From Stenocarpella maydis (taxonomy: Eukaryota > Ascomycota > Sordariomycetes > Diaporthales > Diaporthaceae), in assembly GCA_002270565.1 (NCBI GenBank), contig NQMI01000104.1:109886-173885 (forward strand): a DNA stretch of 64,000 nt, given 5' to 3'. Under the pieces are notes generated by a model, which ran no database searches, was not told the origin of the DNA, and was given only the letters and a program-made list of their open reading frames with translations. Positions 1-9,505 of this stretch are shown here, piece by piece (positions within the stretch are counted from its first letter, which is position 1; each line of letters opens with the position of its first letter). Made by a program: the position numbers and the translations under genes.

Positions 1-205
1 CATCTCCAAAATACACCAATCGCCGCCAATTGATGCCCCAGTCCTGCCAAGCAAGACACACGTCGGCGTGCCGATACCCAGCAACAGATCCAGCAACGGC
101 ACTACGCGCAGTGCTCCGCAGCAATGGTGGGTTCAAACCATGATGGAGTTTTCCCCACATGGTGTCTATCGATCGTAGTATAGTATATACTCAGACCATG
201 GTTAG

Positions 206-1175
206 GCACTACCGGCTGGGCATCTCAAGTCCTCCTCCCAGGGAGGAGCATTCGCTTCTCCTCGCAGCTCTCCTTTTCGACGACCCGAGTCTCCAGCATC
301 GCCATCGCCGCTCCGACACACAACCCCTTCCGCGTCGCCGTCCAAGTCAGGCCAGACAAGCAACTCGTCGAGATTCGCCGCGTCAACCCCAACCGGAACT
401 ACCGAGAGTCTCACGCCAAGAGGACAGCCAAACGCACATCAGCCCTCCCCAGAGATGTTCGGATCGCCACGTGCACAACGCCCCGCACCGGTGACGACTG
501 TGTCCTCGACATCCATTACGGGGCATGGCAGCGCCTTGTCCCAGCTACAGCCGGCGCAGGTGCGCACCCTGCGTGAAGGCTTCCAGATCCTAGACCGCGA
601 TAGCGATGGCACCGTACACAGGGAGGATGTCGCCGACATGCTGAACCAGCTTGGTAGGTCCACTGGAAACATCCCCGGGGGCTCCAAATAAGGCTACCCA
701 ACGCTCCGAGTCCCCATGTGCTAACGAGTGGACCCACGGCGGCACAGGCCTCCCGTCCAATGCGACAGAAGTATCCCGCTTCTTCCCTTCTTCTGGCTCA
801 CAGACCATCACGCTCGCGGCTTTCCTAAACAGCGTTGCCAGCAGCCTTGCTCCTCTTTCTCCCAGTGCCGAGCTCTCGTCGGCATTTTCGGCCTTTGACG
901 ATGACGACAGCGGCCAGATAGATGTGGCGGAGCTCCGGGACGCCTTGCTGCATACTGCGCCGGAGCCGGGGGAGAGGGCGCTGACGGCCGAGGAGATCGA
1001 TCAGGTCATGAGCGGGTTCTCTGGGAAGAGGGCGTTCGGCGGCAAGGTGAAGGGCGGAGGGGCAGCAGGCTTCGGCAAGAGAGGGGAAGTCTTCCGCTAC
1101 CACGACTTTGTGAACTCGATTGCTGGAGGTCATGGAAATGGGGGTGCGGCTGAGGAGGATGAGACTCAGGAGTGA
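206..1175 (+). CDS. Myosin regulatory light chain (EF-hand, Rlc1-like)
   Basis: Exons to 653 and 748-1175; intron 654-747 (GTAGGT..CAG) restores the frame Leu-Gly|Leu-Pro-Ser-Asn. The C-terminal part has the regulatory-light-chain layout: a canonical EF-hand loop DRDSDGTVHRED followed by ADMLNQLG, then a second loop DDDDSGQIDVAE, then a degenerate C-terminal lobe. In this family the protein binds the neck of myosin II and acts at the contractile ring. A long Ser/Pro-rich head precedes the EF-hands and stays open back to an in-frame stop at 203-205, so the start given here is only the 5' limit of the open frame. One possible first exon is just ATG at 124-126, with intron 127-229 (GTGGGT..CAAG). 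A shorter start at Met 455 would lose the head. Calmodulin is less likely because only two loops are intact. Product call is strong, 5' end is not. Confidence 0.82.
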
Positions 1176-1831
1176 TGATGTTGGATGATTGATGATGCTG
1201 CATGGCTTATGGAGTCTTGGGCAAGTCTCGCCCTTGCCCGTAACCAATACATTCGGAGCACCAAATGCTCTTGCTGCTACGTCTCTACAGGGTTTGCACC
1301 GGCAACATTGGTGTAGTCATGTTCATCGCGAATTGTGCGCATGCATGTATGTACTGCGTGGTCAATTGTTGTATGCTTGTGTCTACGAGCATAGTGCGTG
1401 ATATACGGAGGCTCTACTATTTACTGCTGATGAAGTTAAGACCGGGATCGGATATATTGCGTCATCGCACTGCTGCCGCCACCTAGCCATGCGAGTTTGG
1501 TCTCAGAGTCTGTAAGATAATGGCGACCTGGCAGCCCTGGCAGCCCTGGCAGCCCTGGGTGCAAGTAAAATCAGTTGCGACCAGCTCGCGCTGTTCGGGC
1601 GGCCCCGAGATCCCTCGCAGCCTGGCAGAGCCAGCCACTGGTTTTCGGGATGTGGTGGAGGCGGCATGGAAGCTTCGAGAATCCATCCACGAGATGACAT
1701 TAAGCGATATGCGCCTATGGAAATACCTCGGTTATCTTGGTTTTGAACTTGGAGGAGTTGTATGCGGGTAGACAGCTGTCACTTTTTTTTTGGTCTCAGG
1801 GGTCCTCCAGGGTCCTCGGCCCCCCCCCCCC

Positions 1832-1841
1832 NNNNNNNNNN
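1832..1841. other. Assembly gap (10 N) inside a poly-C tract
   Basis: Ten Ns flanked by C12 (1820-1831) and C5 (1842-1846). The gap sits exactly in a homopolymer, so the true length of the C tract is unknown. Confidence 0.95.
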
Positions 1842-2129
1842 CCCCCAAAAAAAGAAGAAAGCGGGTCCGTGTCTGTTGACATGTGCAGCGATTGGGCGCG
1901 GCAGGAAATCCAGGTGGTTGAACGGCCGACGATTGACGTGTGTTGTGCAGCCAGGCCCTGCTGCAGAAGGGGGCGCACACGCACACCCTCGGTGCAATTG
2001 GGCGGCATATTCGACCACAGGATGCAGAGCGGTCGAGAGGCCAATCGATGCCGCCTATCTCTTGCCAGGGGCTGGAGCGCCTTACCGTACCTGCTCTGCT
2101 CTGTTCTGCCCTGCTCTTGTTCGTTAGGT

Positions 2130-2223
2130 AGAGAGAGAGAGAGAGCGAGAGAGAGCGAGAGTGGCTCGTGTGGAGCCTGATGGACGACGTCTCTGCGCCG
2201 TGTGTGTGTGTGTGTGTGTGTGT
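2130..2223. repeat. GA and TG microsatellites
   Basis: An interrupted (GA)n tract at 2130-2160 and an uninterrupted (TG)n tract at about 2200-2223, in the intergenic region upstream of the TPR/J gene. Confidence 0.9.
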
Positions 2224-3244
2224 CTGTAATCTCGAGGCCCTCGGCCTTCTTGTCTCGTCTGGCCTCCTCCACTACCGGTGCACAAGGCCAACTGAATACG
2301 GTCCATCGATATGCTTGAAAGCTGATAAATCTCCCGGAGCCCTGTCTGGACCTCTCACACAAACCCGGAACCCTCCAATTATTCTTGACCTGCTTCCATA
2401 ATCTGTTGTTCGTGTCCTTTGGCCCCGCACTGCCATCATCATCCCCGAGTCACGCCTTCAAGCCGCGTCTCTGCCTACCTCCACACACAATCTCGAGGCC
2501 CTACTCAAACTCCTCGTCCTTCTCGTCCTCGTCCTGCTGCTGCTGCTCCCCGACTGACTTCCCAGGCACCTTCACAAGCCGTCCTGCCGGTCTTACAATT
2601 CGCTGCTCAGCGAGAGACAAGAGGAGCCAACAGGACAGAGAGCGAGAGGCTCCAGGTTCCAGAGTCGACTGCCGCCCTGCTTGTCTTTGGTAGAGTTCGG
2701 GGCCGAGCAGTCCGGAAATCCACAGTCTCTCATCGCCCGAGTCACACTCCCAACGCGCATACATCCAGAGCCACATTGCGCGTTGCAAACGGCTCATCTG
2801 TCCGCCCGCACCTGCACATTACATACCTGAACGATTGTATCCACAAGAACCGACTCGAGGTGCTACTCCACAGAAAACCCACCACCTTCTGAAGCGGCCA
2901 GCAAGGGGACCAGCAGCAGGAAAGGAGCCCCACGTTTGCTCGCTCCCGTACCCGTTAACTGTTTATGCAACAGTCGGAAGTCAAGGTTACCCAGCTCGAC
3001 CTTGCAAATCGCACTTGCGTGCATAGTCTTGTGCGGCCCCGGGCAGCACTTGCACTGGCAGACACGACAGGACGCCCAAATCCATAACTTTATTTTTCAC
3101 CCTCCCTCGCCGCTGTGACCTGCGCTAGTACTGTCCCAGTACGCAGGACCAGGAACTAGGGGCCTTTCCGTCAGCCAGCAGCAGTGAGGCAAAAAAAAAA
3201 GGTCACAGAGCTTCGGCTGATCTCACCTTCCTGGCTCATTTCAA

Positions 3245-5419
3245 ATGAAGTTCTTCGGGAAGAAGTCTACCAAGAAACCCCACCCCAACGACCACGACGA
3301 CTACGTCTTGGACACAGACTGCTTTGATTCCGAGCCATCATCGCCCACAAAGTTATCGTTCAAGTCCGCCTCGTCCTCGCCCACAAAAAGGTCAGCCCGA
3401 CCTGCTTCGCCGGCGACGCCAACAAGTCCCTCGGGCGAGGCAAAACACCGCTCCAGTGGCTCCCGGCACTTTTCCAGAGCCTCGTCCGACCTCGGCAAGT
3501 CTTCCTCCTCTCGGAAGAAAAAGGCCGACACCAATACCCACCCTCTCAATCTCCCGCCCGACGAGATCAGGAGGCTCTCGAGGCTGTCAGCCATGAGTGC
3601 ACGCGAGTCCGTCGACAGGATGGACGTCGATCCTCCCACCAACGCCCCGACCCCGTCGTCTCCTCCACGGCAAGAGTCGCCGCCTGCGGCCGAGACGGCT
3701 GACGAGCGGACCCCTCCTGCCACTAATGGGTCGTCTCCTCCCGAGAAAGAGGATGCACCTGCTCCCCCCCCGCACACGAGCGATCCCAACAGCCCCCCGC
3801 CGACCCCCGCCGACGAGGCTGAGGTTTTCAAGAACCTGGGCAACAAGTTCTTCAAGGACAAAAACTACAGGCGGGCCATCGAAGAATATTCCAAAGGTTC
3901 GTTGGGACCCCGCCGGCTTTTCCGACAGGTTTTGGTGTGCTAACAAAGAATCAAAACTCCAGCGGTCGGGCTGCAACCGGACTCGGCCACCTACCTCGGC
4001 AACCGGGCTGCGGCTTACATGGCCGATGGTAGGTTCGAATCCGCTCTCGAGGACTGCAAGCGAGCTGTCGACCTGGACTCCAATAACCCCAAGATCTTGC
4101 TCCGCCTGGCCCGCATCTACACCAACTTGGGACAGCCAGACGAGGCAATGGTTACCTTTCAGCGCATCCGGCCACCGCCTTCGGCCAAGGACATGGCACA
4201 GGCCAAGGAGATGCTGCAGTATATACAATCCGCTCAGCAAGGTTTAGAAGAGGGTAGGGGCCCGTCACTAGTGCTCCACGCCCTGGACATGGCCGAGAGG
4301 TTACTGGGGCCCGGGGCCCGGAAGCCGCGCAAGTGGCAGCTGATGCGAGGAGAGGCCTACCTTAAGATGGGTGGTGTCAACTCGCTCGGGGAGGCCCAGA
4401 ACGTTGCTACCAACTTATTAAGGAACAACAGCCAAGACCCCGAGGCCCTAGTCCTGCGGGCTCGTGGGCTCTATGGACAAGGCGAAAACGACAAGGCCAT
4501 CAAGGTCCTCCAGATGGCCATCAGCTGTGACCCCGACTTCCGGGACGCCATCAACTGGCTCAAGATCGTCAGGACCCTGCACAAGATGAAGGAGGAAGGG
4601 AATGCGGCGTATAAGGCTCGCCAATGGCAGTCCGCAATCGAAAAGTACGGGGCAGCTCTGGAGGTAGACCCTACAAACAAGGCGACAAACGCCAAGATTC
4701 TTCAGAACCGCGCATTGTGCTACCAGCAGCTGAAGCAGTACGATGAGGCGATCGCAGACTGCGACAAGGCCCTGAGCCTGGACCCCAGCTACACCAAGGC
4801 GCGCAAGACCAAGGCGAATGCTCTTGGTGGCGCCGAGAAATGGGAGGACGCAGTGCGGGAGTGGAAGGCCCTTGCCGAGGCTGACCCATCAGACGCCTCG
4901 ATCCAAAAGGAGGCACGAAAGGCCGAAATCGAGCTCAAGAAGAGCCAACGCAAGGATCATTACAAGATCCTGGGCGTACCCAAGGATGCCGACGAGAGCC
5001 AAATCAAAAAGGCCTACCGCAAGTTGGCGATTCAGTACCACCCCGACAAGAACCCGGGCAACCAAGAGGCCGAGGCGAAGTTCAAGGATATCAGCGAAGC
5101 ATACGAGACCTTAAGCGATCCTCAGTAAGTTTCCGTCGAGAGCCGGTTGATGACGGTTGATCGAAGCTAACAAGAACACAGGAAGCGAGCCCGGTACGAT
5201 GCTGGTGACGACCTGGACATGTCTGACATGTTTGGCGGCGGAGGCGGAGGCGGAGGCGGAGGCGGCATGGGCATCGACCCCGACATCCTCTTCAGCATGA
5301 TGGGCCAGCAAGGTGGCTTCGGTGGGGGCGGCGGAGGCTTCGGGGGCGGTGGCTTCCACTTTGCTAATGGCAGTGGCGGCCGGGCGCGTGGGTTCCCCGG
5401 CGGGTTCCAATTCTCCTGA
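3245..5419 (+). CDS. TPR and J-domain co-chaperone (DNAJC7/TPR2-like)
   Basis: Exons 3245-3896, 3963-5124 and 5182-5419 give 683 aa; introns of 66 bp (with a CTAAC branch site) and 57 bp join in frame. Residues 1 to about 190 are a disordered Ser/Pro-rich head. About 195-535 are tandem tetratricopeptide repeats, beginning [21 protein letters not shown] domain follows at about 549-620 with HPD at 577-579, then a Gly/Phe-rich tail ending GFPGGFQFS. Family role: the TPRs bind Hsp70/Hsp90 tails and the J domain stimulates Hsp70 ATPase, making it an Hsp70-Hsp90 hand-over co-chaperone in the cytosol. The frame stays open for 93 further codons after the TGA at 5417-5419 (see finding). Another J-domain gene, SEC63, follows on the same strand. 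Confidence 0.9.
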
Positions 5420-5701
5420 CAATCGGACGAGGAAGACGACGATCAAGACGGGTGCTCCGAGGACGACACGCAGTCAGGACAGGGTAGTGGGTGTGAAAAG
5501 GCATCATGGTGGCAGGCTGAGGCCGAGGCCGAGGCCGAGGCCGCCGCACATGACAAGCGACTGGGACGGATGCGGCAGGTTGGTGTCGTGTTCCTAGCAG
5601 CAATCGTCCTTCTTCCTCTGCAGGTTGTGGGGTTGCTGGTGGCAGTCGGGGGCATAGTTTACATGTGCATTATGGCGACGGGGGTCTTCACACGGCGATA
5701 G
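5420..5701 (+). other. In-frame open extension behind the TGA of the TPR/J gene
   Basis: Directly after TGA (5417-5419) the same frame continues for 93 sense codons to TAG at 5699-5701. The predicted peptide has a highly acidic stretch, an (Ala-Glu) run encoded by GAGGCC-type repeats (5516-5545), a basic patch and one long hydrophobic segment followed by a terminal Arg-Arg. That would be a tail-anchor-like C-terminus if the stop were read through. It could also be chance openness in GC-rich 3' UTR. Confidence 0.35.
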
Positions 5702-6605
5702 AGAGACGGAGACCAGGACGTGCCGCCGGACAAACTGAGCTTTGTGGGTCGGGATCTGGGATAGATGGCTTTACCAGTTCCATTTGTGCATCGTTCACGG
5801 TGCTCGGGCGTTGGAAAAGGAAGGGGACTGACTGATGGATAAGGGCGAGGTCATGCCTTATTCCATAAACCCCATCTAATCATGAACCTGCTTCAATATA
5901 CGAGATAGAACAAGGTACTTCTCTCGCTGGGCGCAATGCCAAATTATTGTTTTTGTTTTCTTTTTTTTTTTTTTACAAAAAAAATGCTAGTTTTGGACTG
6001 TCGGTGATAATTGCCTGACACAGATGGGTTCCTCCCGGTCCACCGGACTGCTGCGATGATTGGAATCGTGTGCATGCAAGTCGACTCCAGCATCATCTTA
6101 TAAGCTTAATTATAACCTGCCCTGAGACGGTGGGGCTTCTTTGTTTGTCGACTCCCAGGGCTGGGCTGGGGTTCGGTCCGCTTTCCGGGTCTCTTTCTAC
6201 TGTACAAAGTATAATAGTTGTAGTGCACAAGTGGCCTCAAGCATTTTAGCGCCACTCCCAGGCCGCATCTCTACCACAATCCCTGCTCATTCTTGTAGGA
6301 CACATTTCCTAACCGCGGGCTTCCTCTCGCTACTCACCCACTTTCCATATCCATCGGCGACAACACACCAGGCCGCAGACGCTGCCTCACTTTCTTTTCC
6401 AACCTCTTAGCTATAGGCGCGTCTGTTTCTCTCGCCCACCGGTGGTGTTCTCTGTGCCGCCCATACCATACCTCCGTTCCTTTCATCACCCCGAGCATCT
6501 GCCTGCTGGTCGCCCCCGGCTTCTTCTGCGAGCTCTGGTCTCGCCCTCGCCTGACCGGCGTAACGAAACTGCTGCATCTCGCAATCGCCCTGCAACCCGG
6601 CGAAG
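5702..6605. other. Intergenic between the TPR/J gene and SEC63
   Basis: About 0.9 kb. It contains T-rich and A-rich runs near 5950-5983 and a pyrimidine-rich leader (about 6350-6600) before the SEC63 ATG. No gene seen. Confidence 0.6.
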
Positions 6606-8861
6606 ATGTCTAGCTACGACTATGACACGGACGCGTCCATGTGGCCGTTCTTTGCCTTTACGGTCACGGCGATCACGACAGTCCCAGCCACATACTTCCT
6701 CCTCAAAGGGTCTATGAACGATCCCTCGAAACTGTTCCCCCGGGTTCAGACCGACTACAAGCCCAAACATGCGGACCTCGTCGCCTCACAACGGTCCAAG
6801 TACAGGAAACAAAACAGGCGGGTAGGCCTGACGTTATTCGTCCTCATCGGCTGGGCCATCATGGCCTACACCTTGTATCTCATCCACTATGTCGAGACGC
6901 CTGCAGTGCAGAGAGTGTGGAACCCATACGACATCCTGGGAATCTCCGAGGTGAGACTTCAGTCCACCGCCATGCGTCCCCCCTCCCAGTCTGTCATGAC
7001 GGCTAACAAGGTCTACCTGCAGTCCGCTACCGAGAAAGCCATCAAGTCCCACTACAGGAAGTTGTCCCTGAAGTTCCACCCCGACAAGATCAAGCCCGAC
7101 CCCGCCAAGAATGAGACAATCGAGTCGCTGAACAATCATTATGTCGAGATCTCCAAGGCATACCAGGCGTTGACCGACGAGGAAGTGCGCAACAACTACA
7201 TCCAGTATGGACACCCGGACGGGAGGCAGAGCATGAGCATCGGCATCGCCCTGCCTAAGCTGATGGTTTCGGACGGCAACGGCAAGTACGTGGTACTGGT
7301 CTACTTCCTACTCTTTGGCGTCATGCTTCCGTACTACGTGGGATCCTGGTGGTACGGTACTCAGCGGCTGTCCAAGGAGGGCATTCTCATGGAGAGCGCC
7401 AACAGCCTTTTCAAGGAGTACAAGAACGATGTCGATGTCGGTGGCGTCGTCACTGCGCTGAGCACCGGCAAGGAATTTGCTGCCGTTCTTAAGGGAGACA
7501 AGGCGGACGCCGGGCTCTCCAAGATCGAGTCGCGCATCCTGGCCCCAGGCGAAGGACAGTTCACTGCAGCCGGTCTCTCGCCAAAGGAAAGAGAGGCACT
7601 TGAGGACCTCGAGAACGGAGTCAGGAGGAAGACGCTGGCACTCTTGTGGGCCTACCTGGGCCGTATCGAACTCGATGACCCAACCCTGGAGAAGCAAAAG
7701 TTCGAGGTTGCACCCATCGCCGAGTCGCTGGTCAAGTCTTTCACGGCGATCGCAATCGCTTTCGGCTTCACCGCCCCGATTCTTGCCTCCTTCCACGCCA
7801 GCCAACGGCTTATCCAAGCCCTGTCGCCGGTCGCCTCCCCTCTCCTACAACTCCCTCACTTCACACCTACTATCGCCAAGGCCGTGGATGGTGACTCCAA
7901 GGTGCCCACCACCCTGCAGAAGTTCATGGACCAATCTGACTCCAAGAGACGAGAACTCGCCGTCGGAAAGGGACTTCTCACCGAAGAGCAGTATCAGGCT
8001 GCAGTCAGTGTCGCCAAGCAACTTCCATACCTGCGGGTCGCCAAGGCGTTTTTCAAGGTTACCGGCGAGCGCTTCATCATTCCTTCCTCCCTTGTCACCC
8101 TTGTTGTAAAGGGCCGAATCATCCCTCCTGGCTCCGAGAACGTCCCTGAGGTTAACGAGCTCGACCTCATCGACGTGGACCCAGCGGAAGATGACTTGGA
8201 TGCGATTCTCGGCAAGAAGAAGAAGACTGTCAAAGGTGCAGACGGAAAGCCAGCGCCCGTGGCAGGTGACGACAAACCTATCCTGCCATCACTGGCATTC
8301 TCGCCATACTTTGGTCGCGAGCACTCTCCTCGTTGGCACGTGTTCCTGTCGGACTCGAAACAAGGCAAGATGGCCGTGCCCCCCTTCACCTTCACCCAGT
8401 TCGACGCCCCCATATTTGAGGAGGACGGAAAGACGCCCACTTTCAACATGGTCACGCTCAAGGCGCAGTTTGCGGCACCACCACAGGCGGGCCACTACAC
8501 CTTTGTCATGCACGTGGCCTGTGACAGCTACGTGGGCTTCGACACCAAGATGGAGGTGACTCTTGTTGTGGAGGAGGCGAGCAAGGCCGCGGCAATGGCG
8601 GCCGAGGACGAGATTAGCGAACCAGACGAGGGTAAGCCTTTCCCACACTGATCAGAGCACAATGAGGACCCGAAGGTTTAGCAACTAACAATGCACACAG
8701 ATTCCATCGCCGGCATAATGAACGCAGCCAAGGGCGGTGCACCACCACCGCCAAAGAAGAAGCCCGCCGAGGACGAGTCCGAGGATGAAAGCGGTACTGA
8801 AGAGGAGGAGGAAGACACGAGTGCGACTAATACAGACACGGAGCCAGAGGACGAAAAGTGA
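6606..8861 (+). CDS. SEC63: ER translocon subunit Sec63
   Basis: Exons 6606-6950, 7023-8631 and 8701-8861 give 704 aa. The 72-bp first intron (CTAAC branch site) is in frame and splits the J domain; if it is ignored the frame stays open with 24 foreign codons. The second intron (GTAAGC..CACAG, 69 bp) adds the last 53 residues. Membrane segments lie at about 13-34, 73-96 and 204-226. The lumenal J domain sits between the second and third, with HPD at 134-136. The Sec63/Brl region follows, then an acidic tail rich in Glu and Asp. Known role: recruits BiP/Kar2 to the Sec61 channel for post-translational import into the ER; the acidic tail binds Sec62 in yeast. Length and domain order are typical. 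Confidence 0.96.
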
Positions 8862-9505
8862 GCGTGCGCGGCATTAGAGAGTTTTAAACAGCACACAAGA
8901 GGGGTTCCGCATCGGTCTAGCCTCAAGGCACTGTGCGCCCCAGGTTCTCTTCCCAGGCAGACCATCCTAGGTAGCTGAATTGTATATCCCTTCCACTGGT
9001 CTCACAGCGCGAGAGAAGATGCCAGCGTCTATATAGTGATCGAACAGGGAGCAGTTTTGCACACGGCGTTTGAGGATTGGGCAACTGGTTTTATTGCTTA
9101 GTTAGTAGTCTGCTGAATCAGAGAAGCCCGGTGTATATACACTCGGTGCATCCTAACAGGGTCTATATACTCTCATCTTTCCTCCCTTTGTAACGCACTA
9201 CGCATACGCCGCCTACAACATCTCAAATATGCATTCGCTGTCCTCCGCACTCGAGTTGCCCTGTCCGCCTGGCTGAAGAGGTCCCCGTCCCCTGGCGGCC
9301 AAGTATAAGCAGGAATCCATCTAGATGCAATACGAGTATATCTGGGGTTGCGTTCTCCCTCAAGTCAGACTCGGGTGGTTTTTAACAAGAGCTGGAGCTA
9401 GATGTAGAAAACACGCAATTGTAGTTATGTACTCTCGTGGCCAAGTATATACAAATAGAAACCAAATGGAGAGACCTCGGCATCTTGCCTCAGGCCCGGC
9501 CAGTC
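8862..9505. other. Convergent intergenic between SEC63 and the CDH gene
   Basis: About 0.64 kb holding the 3' ends of two converging genes. Several TATATA-like strings (9033, 9130, 9160) are present but neither neighbour starts here. No gene seen. Confidence 0.6.

Larger units (their letters stand above)
1176..3244. other. Intergenic, low-complexity rich, with assembly gap
   Basis: About 2.1 kb without a convincing gene. It holds a 9-bp unit CAGCCCTGG about three times near 1529-1557, a C-run broken by ten Ns (1832-1841), GA and TG microsatellites, and a pyrimidine-rich stretch (2400-2580) that could be promoter or 5' leader of the next gene. Open frames here are low-complexity and overlap on both strands. 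Confidence 0.6.

Noticed and set aside
1737..2362. Overlapping frames across the N gap
   Set aside because: Translations run through Ns and microsatellites; no real coding signal.
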